NCBI RefSeq assembly: GCF_007679495.1
Contig: NZ_VEGP01000011.1
Location: 1 to 64,000, forward strand
DNA: 64,000 bases
DNA from: Paenibacillus sp. 32O-W
GTDB taxonomy: Bacteria; Bacillota; Bacilli; Paenibacillales; NBRC-103111
Direction: 5' to 3'
Part shown: positions 1 through 7,182 of the stretch, one piece after another
How the letters are laid out: each line of letters opens with the position of its first letter
Position numbering within the stretch: the first letter of the stretch is position 1
Program-made: the position numbers and the translations under genes
Notes under the pieces: generated by a model
What the model saw: the letters and a program-made list of their open reading frames with translations, nothing else
Databases searched by the model: none
Told to the model about the DNA's origin: nothing

Positions 1-78
1 ATTGGGTTACTTTTCCTGTATGCACCTTTAACCTTTATTCCCATGAATTTTTCGACAAGAACTTTTCACTGTCCAGTT

Positions 79-94
79 TAATACAATTGTATTA
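79..94. promoter_or_regulatory. 16-bp perfect palindrome overlapping a -35 box
   Basis: TAATACAATTGTATTA is its own reverse complement over all 16 bases and covers most of the -35 element of the promoter at 87-115. This position fits a repressor operator for the downstream membrane-protein gene. The inner TACAATTGTA resembles half sites used by MarR/OhrR-type regulators, but no regulator can be assigned. Confidence 0.45.
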
Positions 95-115
95 TTTAAA
101 GCCTCCTGTTATAAT
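87..115 (+). promoter_or_regulatory. SigA-type promoter for the YmcC-like gene
   Basis: A perfect TATAAT at 110-115 lies 17 bases downstream of TTGTAT (87-92), a weak -35 match. The start codon follows at 161 behind GAAGGAG. The weak -35 combined with the overlapping palindrome suggests a regulated promoter (inference). Confidence 0.55.
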
Positions 116-160
116 GTTTCTTGTTAACAAGGAATACACCGATGAAGAAGGAGCGTTCGC

Positions 161-700
161 ATGAATTTAGTAGCCTGGATGATTGTAGCCTGTGAAATTG
201 CATTCTGGGTCGTCATTATTTTAGGATTATTTGTTAGATACGTCTTGAAACAACAGAAGCTGGGAGTGTTCCTGCTTGCATTGACCCCCGTTGTGGACTT
301 GATTTTATTAATTACGACCGGCGTCGATTTGTACCGTGGAGCAACCGCCACTACCGCACACGCAATTGCCGCCGTCTATATAGGGGTATCGATTGCCTTC
401 GGCAAAAGCATGATCCAATGGGCAGACGAACGGTTTCGCTATTACGTCGCCAAGCAAGGCCCCAAACCGGTCAAGCTGTACGGAATGGAGTATGCGATCA
501 ATTATTTCAAAAGCTGGTTGAAACACGTGCTGGCTTATCTGATCGGCGCCGGATGCCTTGCCGCCCTCATTTACTTCATTGACGATCCCGACCGGACGGA
601 AGCCCTGTCTAAAATATTAAAAGTATGGACATTGGCGCTCGGAATTGATTTGCTCATAACCATTTCCAATTTTATCTGGCCGAGGAAAGCCAACGGGTAA
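161..700 (+). CDS. YmcC-like integral membrane protein
   Basis: This is a 179-residue protein with four to five hydrophobic segments: roughly residues 4-27, 34-52, 63-80, 118-137 and 151-170. The order CEIAFW, TPVVDLILL, GATAT and IQWADERF matches what I recall of the Bacillus YmcC family, whose function is unknown; nothing catalytic is visible. The start is supported by GAAGGAGCGTTCGC directly upstream. It is monocistronic, with its own promoter and a perfect palindrome over the -35 box. It is one of only four clear plus-strand genes in the window. The family assignment is from memory of conserved words, so the function remains open. Confidence 0.75.
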   Translation: MNLVAWMIVACEIAFWVVIILGLFVRYVLKQQKLGVFLLALTPVVDLILLITTGVDLYRGATATTAHAIAAVYIGVSIAFGKSMIQWADERFRYYVAKQGPKPVKLYGMEYAINYFKSWLKHVLAYLIGAGCLAALIYFIDDPDRTEALSKILKVWTLALGIDLLITISNFIWPRKANG

Positions 701-740
701 CAAACCCCGCTTTTTTTGCAGAGGACTCTGTCTTACTGCC

Positions 741-769
741 TTGACACTCGGCTATTTAAGCATTTAAAG
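741..769 (+). promoter_or_regulatory. possible promoter for the riboswitch-cyclase transcript
   Basis: A perfect TTGACA (741-746) is followed after 17 bases by TTAAAG (764-769), a poor -10. It sits about 20 bases before the leader RNA beginning at 791. Placement is right, but the -10 match is weak. Confidence 0.35.
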
Positions 770-790
770 TAGAAGTCAATAACCGATTTT

Positions 791-887
791 CTTATCCGAA
801 AGAAGTGGGTGGCTGGCCCTTGGAAGCCTCTGCACCAGTCATCCGGTGAAGGGAGCTAATTCCGGAAGCGTAGAGCTTGAAGATAAG
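791..887 (+). promoter_or_regulatory. S-box (SAM-I clan) riboswitch aptamer, divergent
   Basis: CTTATC (791-796) pairs with GATAAG (882-887) to close P1, as in S-box leaders. Inside are CTGGCCCT, GAAGCC, a GCACC in place of GCAACC, and the hallmark GCTAATTCC. Aligned without gaps to my memory of the B. subtilis yitJ leader, the first 46 bases keep these blocks but differ in J1/2 and P2 (for example GAAAG for the usual AGAG). AGAAGA (886-891) at the 3' side of P1 can pair with TCTTCT (912-917) in the terminator, giving a plausible antiterminator and an OFF-type switch. Ligand identity is inferred from class resemblance, and the core substitutions leave room for altered specificity. Confidence 0.8.
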
Positions 888-907
888 AAGAATCATCCTG
901 TTGCCGC

Positions 908-943
908 AGCCTCTTCTGTTTCTGGAATGAGGCTTTATTTTTT
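908..943 (+). terminator. riboswitch-controlled intrinsic terminator
   Basis: AGCCTC (908-913) pairs with GAGGCT (929-934), followed by a T-rich tract (TTTATTTTTT). It lies between the aptamer and the start of the cyclase gene, so it is the expression platform rather than the end of a gene. Confidence 0.8.
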
Positions 944-981
944 GCTTAAGCAAGCTGTAGAAAATATGATGAGGTGATCCG

Positions 982-1719
982 ATGGCGAATGAATTGATCA
1001 AAGCCCTTGCCTTGCTGAAGGAAAAAGAATGGGTGGACCTGACGCACACGTTTGGTCCGGAATCCCCGCATTTTTCCGCCTTTCCCGCCGCCGAATTTTC
1101 AGCCATGTTTACCCATGACGACGGTTTCCTGGCCCAAAGCTTTAAATTTGTCGGACAATATGGAACGCATCTGGATGCTCCTATTCATTTCGTTCGGAAT
1201 ACGAGATATTTGGACGAACTGGATTTGAAGGAATTGGTACTGCCGCTTGTGGTCATCGATAAGTCTAAAGAAGCGGCGGAGAATAACGATTACTCCTTAA
1301 GCGTTGAAGATCTGCTGCGCTTCGAAGAGGAACACGGCCATATCGAACCCGGTACGTTCGTCGCGCTGCGTACGGACTGGAGCAAGCGCTGGCCGGATGT
1401 GGAAGCCTTCAACAACAAGGATGACGATGGCCATAGCCACGTGCCCGGCTGGTCTCTGGAGGCGCTGAAGGTTTTGTTCGAGGAGAGAAAAATTAAGGCG
1501 ATCGGTCACGAAACGTTCGATACGGATTCCAGTCTCGATTATCGGAGAAACGGGTCGCTTATAAGCGAATACTATGTGCTGGAGCAGGACACTTATCAAG
1601 TAGAGCTATTAACGAATCTGGACAAGGTTCCGGCAACCGGCGCCGTCATTTTCAATCTTGTCCCCAAACCGGAGAAAGCTTCCGGCTTCCCGGTCCGGTC
1701 ATTCGCCATTTTGCCCTGA
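982..1719 (+). CDS. cyclase-family metal-dependent hydrolase (KynB-like fold)
   Basis: A 245-residue protein of the putative cyclase family (PF04199; relatives include kynurenine formamidase). The metal-binding signature GTHLDAPIHF lies at residues 61-70, with H63, D65 and H69 as expected ligands; a later GHETFDTD supplies the second conserved His/Asp cluster. The start at 982 has GAGGTG eight bases upstream. The gene stands alone behind an S-box-type riboswitch, which is unusual for this family. A role in sulfur or methionine metabolism, or hydrolysis of an N-formyl or lactone compound related to it, is only an inference from that leader. Its substrate cannot be told from sequence. Confidence 0.85.
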   Translation: MANELIKALALLKEKEWVDLTHTFGPESPHFSAFPAAEFSAMFTHDDGFLAQSFKFVGQYGTHLDAPIHFVRNTRYLDELDLKELVLPLVVIDKSKEAAENNDYSLSVEDLLRFEEEHGHIEPGTFVALRTDWSKRWPDVEAFNNKDDDGHSHVPGWSLEALKVLFEERKIKAIGHETFDTDSSLDYRRNGSLISEYYVLEQDTYQVELLTNLDKVPATGAVIFNLVPKPEKASGFPVRSFAILP

Positions 1720-1742
1720 GCTTTGAGCTTTAGCTGACAGAG

Positions 1743-1882
1743 AAAGTCATCTACAAACCATGACTTTATGACGTGGTCTGCGGCGGCAGCTGGGTGAAGA
1801 AACCGGAGGCTGCGGGGCGACCTGGCGCCGCCGCAGTCACCCTGCGTTTCGAATAGATGATCCTGGCTTTCGTCTTGCCAGG
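1743..1882. other. three consecutive inverted repeats between convergent genes
   Basis: AAAGTCAT/ATGACTTT (1743-1750, 1760-1767), TGCGGCGGC/GCCGCCGCA (1779-1787, 1827-1835) and CCTGGC/GCCAGG (1862-1867, 1877-1882) follow one another between the cyclase gene and the convergent fusB-like gene. None has a good T tract; the last is followed by a T-rich stretch on the plus strand. They probably include the transcription ends of both genes. Confidence 0.45.
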
Positions 1883-1896
1883 TCTCTATAGTTTTA

Positions 1897-2559
1897 TTAT
1901 ATTTCCTCGTATCCCGTCACTTCTCGAACGAACTTTTCCAGTGCGGTGACATCGGTAATATTCTTATTGCAAACTTCGCTGTCCACGCATACATAGTTCC
2001 CGATAGCCTTGTAGTAGTCAGGCGAAGCTTTGGCCGGTCTGTGTTTCGTAATCGCAGAGAATAAAGCAACGTCTTCATGGCGATTGCAAAAAAAGCACAC
2101 GCCCTTGTTCGTCGGAGTAAATCTACCCTCGATGCCGACGAATTTCCCGTTCAGAGGATAGACAAGAAACAATTTATTTGTCGCTATATCTACCCAGCCC
2201 AGATAAGTGAGATGGCGGTAATCGAGAGCGGTCAAATCAGGCTGCTTCATTTTTTTGATTTTAGGGAACAGCTTGTTAAGCTGCTTTCCCGTGATTTGCG
2301 GAAACTCCGCCAAATAAGGCTCCAACGACTCCAGATAGTGCTGGAATTGTTCGGCCGTATGAAGCGTTGCAATCTTCTCCAGCAATTGTTGTTGAAGCTC
2401 TGTGGCATCCGGGAACGCTTCGATCATTTTCGATTGAGCGCTGTATCTGACCGATTCCACCACTTTCGGGTCGGAAACGTTGCTGCAGGCACTCTTAAGC
2501 AGGCCTGTCTGCTTTTTGATTAAGTTATATTGGTGGTTTCTAATGAATGGTTGGTTCAT
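1897..2559 (-). CDS. FusB/FusC-family EF-G-binding protein
   Basis: This 220-residue protein matches the FusB family of EF-G-binding proteins, which free stalled EF-G-GDP from the ribosome and give fusidic acid resistance in staphylococci. It has an all-helical N-terminal half and a C-terminal four-cysteine zinc finger: C155/C158 (CFFC) and C191/C197 (CVDSEVC). Length (about 213 in the family) and the spacing of the cysteines fit. Chromosomal homologues are common in low-GC Gram-positives, and intrinsic fusidic acid tolerance is possible but not shown here. The start follows AAGGGGCTGAGAGC. The long upstream region is structured (see the leader feature). Confidence 0.88.
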   Translation of the reverse strand: MNQPFIRNHQYNLIKKQTGLLKSACSNVSDPKVVESVRYSAQSKMIEAFPDATELQQQLLEKIATLHTAEQFQHYLESLEPYLAEFPQITGKQLNKLFPKIKKMKQPDLTALDYRHLTYLGWVDIATNKLFLVYPLNGKFVGIEGRFTPTNKGVCFFCNRHEDVALFSAITKHRPAKASPDYYKAIGNYVCVDSEVCNKNITDVTALEKFVREVTGYEEI

Positions 2560-2597
2560 GCTCTCAGCCCCTTATTTTTTATAAAAGCGAAAACAAG

Positions 2598-2698
2598 GTG
2601 CAAAGCCCATTATTAGAAACGATATAAGCTCTCTCGGGCGACATGCTCTAATAACTGTCCGCCCATGCAAAGTATCGCCCTAATGCCAGGCTTTGCAT
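2598..2698 (-). promoter_or_regulatory. structured leader of the fusB-like gene, possible attenuator
   Basis: On the minus strand, ATGCAAAG (2691-2698 on the plus strand as CTTTGCAT) pairs with CTTTGCAT at 2665-2672. A GGGCGGAC/GTCGCCC-type stem follows at 2636-2664. A second copy of the GGCTTTGCA arm lies at about 2599-2608, next to TCTAATAA that can pair with TTATTAGA. The first arm can therefore pair with either of two partners. Alternative pairings of this kind suit attenuation, known for some inducible antibiotic-resistance genes, but no strong T tract is present. Confidence 0.4.
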
Positions 2699-2900
2699 GA
2701 GCAGCTTCTTCTTCCGGCAATTGAAATTGCCATCCTTAACACCCCCAGTCATCAATCAGTATATACATACTTCTGCCCCCGCATCAATCCCAAAAACAAT
2801 TATAAAGAGTATATACGGGTTGAAACACCGCAAGTTTATAACATTTTACTAAGGCCTAATTTAAGTTAAAAGCTGTTCAGGACGGAGTCATCTTACCTTG

Positions 2901-2951
2901 CTTAAACAAAACAAGAAGCTGCGCCTCTGCTATACCAAAGGGCAGCTTCTT
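2901..2951 (-). terminator. intrinsic terminator of tyrS
   Basis: A 10-bp stem (AAGAAGCTGC at 2913-2922 with GCAGCTTCTT at 2942-2951) is followed on the minus strand by GTTTTGTTT. It sits 15 bases after the tyrS stop codon. Confidence 0.85.
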
Positions 2952-2965
2952 ATCATTCTTTACGT

Positions 2966-4225
2966 CTAAGACAATCTGACCAGGCTGTAGTTTTTCTTGC
3001 CCTTGCGGATAATGATGAAGCGTCCGCCGATCGCTTGATCGGCTGTCACGACCAGTTCCAGATCGTTGATGCGCTCGCCGTTGATCGAGATTGCGCCCTT
3101 CGTAATGTCCTCGCGGGCCTGCCGCTTGGACGGCTCAATGCCTAGCTCGACCAGCCATTCAACGATATTTTTGGAATCCCGTGTGGCTTCGTACGTCGGC
3201 ATTTCCTTGAAGCCCTGCTCGATCTCGTCCGCGGTCAACGATTTAATATCCCCGCTGAACAAAGCGGCTGTGATCCGCTTCGCCTGCTCCAGCAGCTCCT
3301 CGCCATGGACAAACCTTGTCATTTCTTCGGCGAGTGTTTTTTGCGCTTCGCGCTTATGCGGCTCGGTCCGTACCTTCTCCTCCAGCTCGTCAATCTGCTC
3401 CTTGGACAGGAAAGTGAAGTACTTCAAGTATTTCACGACATCGCGGTCATCGGTATTGGCCCAGAACTGGTAGAACTCGTAAGGAGTCGTTTTGTTGGGA
3501 TCTAACCAGATCGCCCCTCCTGCCGTTTTGCCGAATTTCGTGCCATCAGCCTTCAGCATTAGCGGAATGGTCAGACCGAATGCTTTAGCCTCAGGTCCTT
3601 TCTTCTTGCGAATTAGATCCAGACCGCTTGTAATGTTGCCCCATTGATCGGAGCCTCCGATTTGCAGCTGTACGTCTTCATTCTCATACAGATATAGGTA
3701 GTCAATCGACTGCAGAATCTGGTAGGAGAATTCCGTGAACGAAATTCCGCTTTCCAGCCGGCTGGCGACAACATCTTTGGCAAGCATCGAGTTGATGCTG
3801 AAGTTTTTACCGTAATCGCGCAGAAATTCGATAATATTGATTTTGTGCGTCCAGTCGTAGTTATTGACCATGCGAATTTGGTTGTCACCTTCGGTGATAA
3901 ACAGCTTTTTCAACTGGGCCGTCAGCGCCTCGACATTGGCCTGGACTTGTTCCAGCGTTTGCAGAGAGCGCTCCGTTTGGCGGCCGCTCGGATCGCCGAT
4001 CGTCCCCGTTGCGCCGCCGATCAGAATGACCGGACGATGGCCGGCAAGCTGGAAGCGTTTCAGTACCATGAATGGAATCAAGTGGCCGATATGCATGCTG
4101 TCGCCGGTCGGGTCCACACCACAGTATAATGAAATGGATTTCTCATTAGTCAATTCGCGAAGCCCTTCGGCGTCGGTCTGCTGATTGATGGCGTCGCGCC
4201 ATTCGAGTTCGTCAATAATATTCAT
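2966..4225 (-). CDS. tyrS: tyrosyl-tRNA synthetase
   Basis: Class I aminoacyl-tRNA synthetase charging tRNA-Tyr, 419 residues, the usual bacterial TyrS length. The HIGH motif is present as HIGH at residues 45-48 and the KMSKS equivalent as KFGKT at about residues 230-234. The tyrosine pocket words YCGVDPTGDS and QIGGSDQWGN are intact, and an S4 RNA-binding domain closes the C-terminus (RQAREDITKGAISINGE). The start follows GAAGGAG at 17 bases, slightly long. Expression is controlled by the T-box immediately upstream, and a strong terminator follows, so it is monocistronic. Confidence 0.97.
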   Translation of the reverse strand: MNIIDELEWRDAINQQTDAEGLRELTNEKSISLYCGVDPTGDSMHIGHLIPFMVLKRFQLAGHRPVILIGGATGTIGDPSGRQTERSLQTLEQVQANVEALTAQLKKLFITEGDNQIRMVNNYDWTHKINIIEFLRDYGKNFSINSMLAKDVVASRLESGISFTEFSYQILQSIDYLYLYENEDVQLQIGGSDQWGNITSGLDLIRKKKGPEAKAFGLTIPLMLKADGTKFGKTAGGAIWLDPNKTTPYEFYQFWANTDDRDVVKYLKYFTFLSKEQIDELEEKVRTEPHKREAQKTLAEEMTRFVHGEELLEQAKRITAALFSGDIKSLTADEIEQGFKEMPTYEATRDSKNIVEWLVELGIEPSKRQAREDITKGAISINGERINDLELVVTADQAIGGRFIIIRKGKKNYSLVRLS

Positions 4226-4283
4226 TGCCTTGCCACTCCTTCAATTAATATCTGCCATAGTAAGATGATTTTACGTTGAAAAT

Positions 4284-4531
4284 AAAAAAACGCCCCTTGT
4301 CTATTGTAGACATAGGGACGATTGTATAACCGCGTTACCACCCAGATTGCACCATGGAACCCGGCGCTTGCGCGCTCCATTCGTGCCGCTCTCGGCGAGA
4401 TATCGTTCGCCATTCCGCTCGGCATTACCCGAGATACTCCAGAGTGTAATTCGCCGTCTTAATGTGTATCGGGTTCCACTACCCCCGACTTTCTGGAACA
4501 GGGATTAAGCGACTACTGGGCTCTTTCAACG
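4284..4531 (-). promoter_or_regulatory. T-box riboswitch (tRNA-Tyr) of tyrS, with terminator
   Basis: On the minus strand the T-box sequence TGGGTGGTAACGCGG covers 4330-4344. The terminator CGTCCCTATGTCTA/TAGACAAGGGGCG lies at 4291-4320, followed by seven Ts (4284-4290). Further 5', a Stem I with an AGTA bulge faces GAATTACAC; the TAC at 4446-4448 fits a tyrosine specifier codon, matching the downstream gene. Uncharged tRNA-Tyr is expected to pair with the T-box bulge and stabilise the antiterminator. Confidence 0.93.
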
Positions 4532-4668
4532 TATATCACATATAAGATTACAGATCAGTATAGTGAATTAATTTATCGATGTCAACCGGATGGAGCTTAT
4601 TTATATGATTATTCTATAAAGCGTCCTATTCCGAACACAAGGCAGCCGATCAACGATGAAGCTTAAGT

Positions 4669-5076
4669 CTACTCTACCTTAACTATAAATGCATATAATC
4701 CGCTTTTATTCTTCCCCCACTCGGCACGAATGGAGTATATATACTCCCCTTTTTCCTCCGGAAGAGTAAACTTGTTAGACTCAAGTTCAACCTCTTCTCT
4801 GCTTTCCTGCCCCTCCCATCTGGACAGGATCATGCGGTCCGGCTTTCCCGAAAATTTAATGGTAACTTCTGTACCCGGTGAAACGGTGACCGACTCCGTG
4901 TCTTTGACCAAATAATTCGGTCCAGGTGCATCTGCAACGACGTTTTTCCAGGCGTACGTGCCCAGAACGACCGGGATTTTGACATCACCGGCGTTTAGGC
5001 TTGGCGTTGGCGGACGGCTGCCGCAACCGACCAGCAGGACGGCCAAGAACGTGAACAAAACAGCCCATTTTCTCAT
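4669..5076 (-). CDS. small lipoprotein of unknown function
   Basis: A 135-residue secreted lipoprotein. The signal peptide (MRKWAVLFTFLAVLLVGC) ends in a lipobox with the modified cysteine at residue 18. A short proline-rich stretch follows, then a beta-rich domain with PGTEVTIKFSG and a terminal EKGEYIYSIRAEWG. This arrangement resembles small immunoglobulin-like lipoproteins common in Paenibacillus and Bacillus. The start is supported by GGGGGAGAAGGG. I recognise no specific family. It stands between the tyrS T-box region and a kinase-fold gene, with no obvious functional partner. Confidence 0.8.
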   Translation of the reverse strand: MRKWAVLFTFLAVLLVGCGSRPPTPSLNAGDVKIPVVLGTYAWKNVVADAPGPNYLVKDTESVTVSPGTEVTIKFSGKPDRMILSRWEGQESREEVELESNKFTLPEEKGEYIYSIRAEWGKNKSGLYAFIVKVE

Positions 5077-5191
5077 CCCTTCTCCCCCTATACTTATATA
5101 TTTTCCAAGCTAAGCTTCTGTTTCCTTGGCTAATCAAGGTCTCCGCATGTGCCATAGATTCAGCTTGCCTGCGTTATGGACGAAGGCTGCT

Positions 5192-6112
5192 CTAAGCATA
5201 CCATCCGGGCTTGACTTCTTCAAAACCATGGTGATCTTCTATCACTCTATGGAGCTTTTCCAACATCTGATCCAGTTCCTCCGGCTTCACCCGCAGAATC
5301 CATACGATGGATGAAAAAATACTCATCGCCAGATACAAGGAATATAACTTCCAGAAAAGCTCATCCGGCTGGCTCCCCTTGTGATACCCTACGATTTGAC
5401 CGATCGCAAAAGGAACACTCACTTCGCTGCTGAATAATCCCGTTTTCAAAAATTCATGGATCGGGTCGCCCCAGTCATAGCGGTTAAAATCAATAATCCC
5501 CGCCAACTTCTCATCCTTAATGATCAAGTTCCCGACATGAAAGTCATCATGCTGAAATAAGTTGGGACGCTGCTTCATCAGATGAATATAGTCATCGATA
5601 AAAGACCCGATCCGGGGAGCCTCCCTCAGCTTATAACCGCAAGCTTGATACTGCTCTATGTACTGTCTGTGCTTCTTATATTTGCGTTCGAACCATCCAG
5701 GGACTTCAGCAGGAGCGGTATATTGATGCATCCTGAGCAGCTCTTCCCCCGCCTCCTTCCCAATGGCATACTGGGCTTGTTCGGATAAAGCGCCGATATG
5801 CTCCTCGGCATCTTCACCTTCAATATAGGATAGGAGCATGTATCCTTTATCCAACGGCTCCACGGCTCCGAAATCAACCGGTCTCGAGCATTTTACGTTG
5901 TATTTCTCCATTTTTTGCAGGACATTGAACTCGCTTTTTTTGGAGTTCCAGTGCTTCAAATCAAACATTCGCAAAAGATACCGCCTACCATCCGGATGTG
6001 AGACACGGTATTTCTCGTCATTCGAATAGCCTTTATGAATGCGGACAAGCTTGTGATCTCCCGTCAAATACGGGATGTACCGGCCTAGCCTGGAAAGAGC
6101 CTGATCGTCCAT
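5192..6112 (-). CDS. aminoglycoside phosphotransferase-family kinase
   Basis: A protein-kinase-like-fold phosphotransferase of the APH/choline kinase superfamily, 306 residues. The catalytic loop reads HDDFHVGN (HxDxxxxN pattern) and the metal-binding motif is IIDFNRYDWGDP. The N-terminal lobe has RVSHPDGRRYLLRMF with the ATP-anchoring region. Start chosen at the ATG at 6112 because AAAGGAGGATTC lies directly upstream; the ATG 15 bases earlier overlaps that ribosome binding site. Substrate is unknown: such chromosomal genes are often annotated as antibiotic kinases without evidence. A decayed APH fragment of a different subtype lies just upstream at 6189-6484. Confidence 0.85.
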   Translation of the reverse strand: MDDQALSRLGRYIPYLTGDHKLVRIHKGYSNDEKYRVSHPDGRRYLLRMFDLKHWNSKKSEFNVLQKMEKYNVKCSRPVDFGAVEPLDKGYMLLSYIEGEDAEEHIGALSEQAQYAIGKEAGEELLRMHQYTAPAEVPGWFERKYKKHRQYIEQYQACGYKLREAPRIGSFIDDYIHLMKQRPNLFQHDDFHVGNLIIKDEKLAGIIDFNRYDWGDPIHEFLKTGLFSSEVSVPFAIGQIVGYHKGSQPDELFWKLYSLYLAMSIFSSIVWILRVKPEELDQMLEKLHRVIEDHHGFEEVKPGWYA

Positions 6113-6188
6113 GAATCCTCCTTTCACTTTCTTGAATGAAGTCCGACATCATGATGGTTTATCCGTATTATAGCGGAGATGCCGATGT

Positions 6189-6484
6189 TTAGCTCGTTAT
6201 TTTTTCGAGCAGTCCGAATGAATCCGTCATTGACATCCTGATGTTCAAATTAATATAATCTGGCGTCCCAATCGTCATTTTCCTGGTTATATCCCTTCTC
6301 AATCTCGATGGTTCTCGGGCTGAACCTTGCCCTTCCTCCGATTCATATTGATTCGCGGAACAACCTTCCACAAATGTCATAAGTAAATGCTCATGTCCAT
6401 TTTCCACTTGATAGCCAACAACTCCAGGGACTGGAAGCTTGTCCTCTAATCATCGCAGCCTTTCAGCCTCATCACACAAACTTT
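6189..6484 (-). pseudogene. fossil of an APH-type aminoglycoside phosphotransferase
   Basis: Reading the minus strand in one frame gives EAERLR, a TGA stop, then LEDKLPVPGVVGYQVENG and LLMTFVEG. This is the conserved start of the APH N-lobe, where the position of the stop is normally tryptophan (RLRWLxxKLPVPxV). A TGG-to-TGA change is the simplest explanation. Similarity fades after TFVEGCSANQ, and the frame runs open to 6189 without recognisable kinase motifs, so the catalytic half is lost. Upstream of 6484 there are further stops. It is a dead fragment. Confidence 0.6.
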
Positions 6485-6639
6485 CCGGATACTCTATACA
6501 CTATATTTTTAAAATAAGCTCCTGACGGAGACCTGAGGGAAAGCCAACGTCGCATCCGGGTCGGTGAAGACATCGCAAAGACGAGCAAAAATACATTAAA
6601 ATCGTGCCCTTTTCCAAAAAGAAGGCGAAAGACGCTCAA

Positions 6640-6862
6640 ATGTGCACGTCTTTTTCACAAAATGGGGCCATTTCGCAAAAATCGCTCCAAAGACATGCAT
6701 TATTGCTCTAGAATAGGGCATTGCGTGGCTTTTTCTAAAAAAGACGTGCATTATTGCTTTAGAATCAGGTATGTAGCGACTTTTCTCCAAAAAGACGTGC
6801 ATTATCGCTTTAGAATAGGGCACTCCGCGGTTTTTTCTAAAAAAGACCTGCAGTTTTGCTTG
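6640..6862. repeat. tandem 51-bp repeat array (AGACNTGCA core), array 1
   Basis: Units begin with AGACRTGCATTATTGCT at 6691, 6742 and 6793, exactly 51 bp apart. A fourth divergent unit (AGACCTGCAGTTTTGCT) begins at 6844, and an inverted core (GTGCACGTCT) lies at 6642-6651. Each full unit ends in a CTTTTTCTAAAAA-like stretch. Both strands stay open through the array because 51 is a multiple of three, giving 17-residue repeats in conceptual translation, but there is no convincing start or ribosome binding site. The same core recurs in a second array at 13700-13985. Confidence 0.85.
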
Positions 6863-7182
6863 TCTTTTACACCATCCGGTAGACGATACGGGGTTGTCCA
6901 AAAAAGTTCACTACTAAAACGAAAATCAAGGCTTATCTGCCGAATTTAAGCTGCGAAAGTTGAATTATTAAGCTCTAATATATTCAAAGATTGATAGGAA
7001 TTATCTTTATTATCTCTTCCGGGTTTATTATTTTGCTTGGTAAACTCAATGGTTCGTTTTTCATAGATATACCTCTGATATTAAGCTTTCTTCCTCTCTG
7101 TTCCAAAATTGACCATCAATATAATCGAAATTCTTCAATAAACTGTAGAAGCCTTTGTTCGGAATAATCCAAGTCTACTCGC

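Noticed and set aside
4222-4425. 67-codon frame upstream of tyrS
   Set aside because: It lies in the T-box leader and only reflects its structured sequence.
5192-6112. True aminoglycoside resistance gene
   Set aside because: The protein has the kinase fold but no features specific for a characterised aminoglycoside phosphotransferase; resistance cannot be claimed.
6596-6901. Repeat protein encoded by array 1 on either strand
   Set aside because: Frames are open only because the unit is 51 bp; no start or ribosome binding site fits, and the conserved feature is the DNA core, which also appears in both orientations in array 2.
6890-6909. Insertion-sequence end (GGGGTTGTCCAAAAAAGTTC)
   Set aside because: Looks like an end of IS1182-like elements as I recall them, but no second end or transposase remnant was found within the next kilobase.
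7000-7182. Small coding remnant behind the acetyltransferase pseudogene
   Set aside because: Two minus-strand frames give protein-like pieces (DYSEQRLLQFIEEFRLY and FDYIDGQFWNREEESL), but they are short, overlap in different frames and match no family I know.
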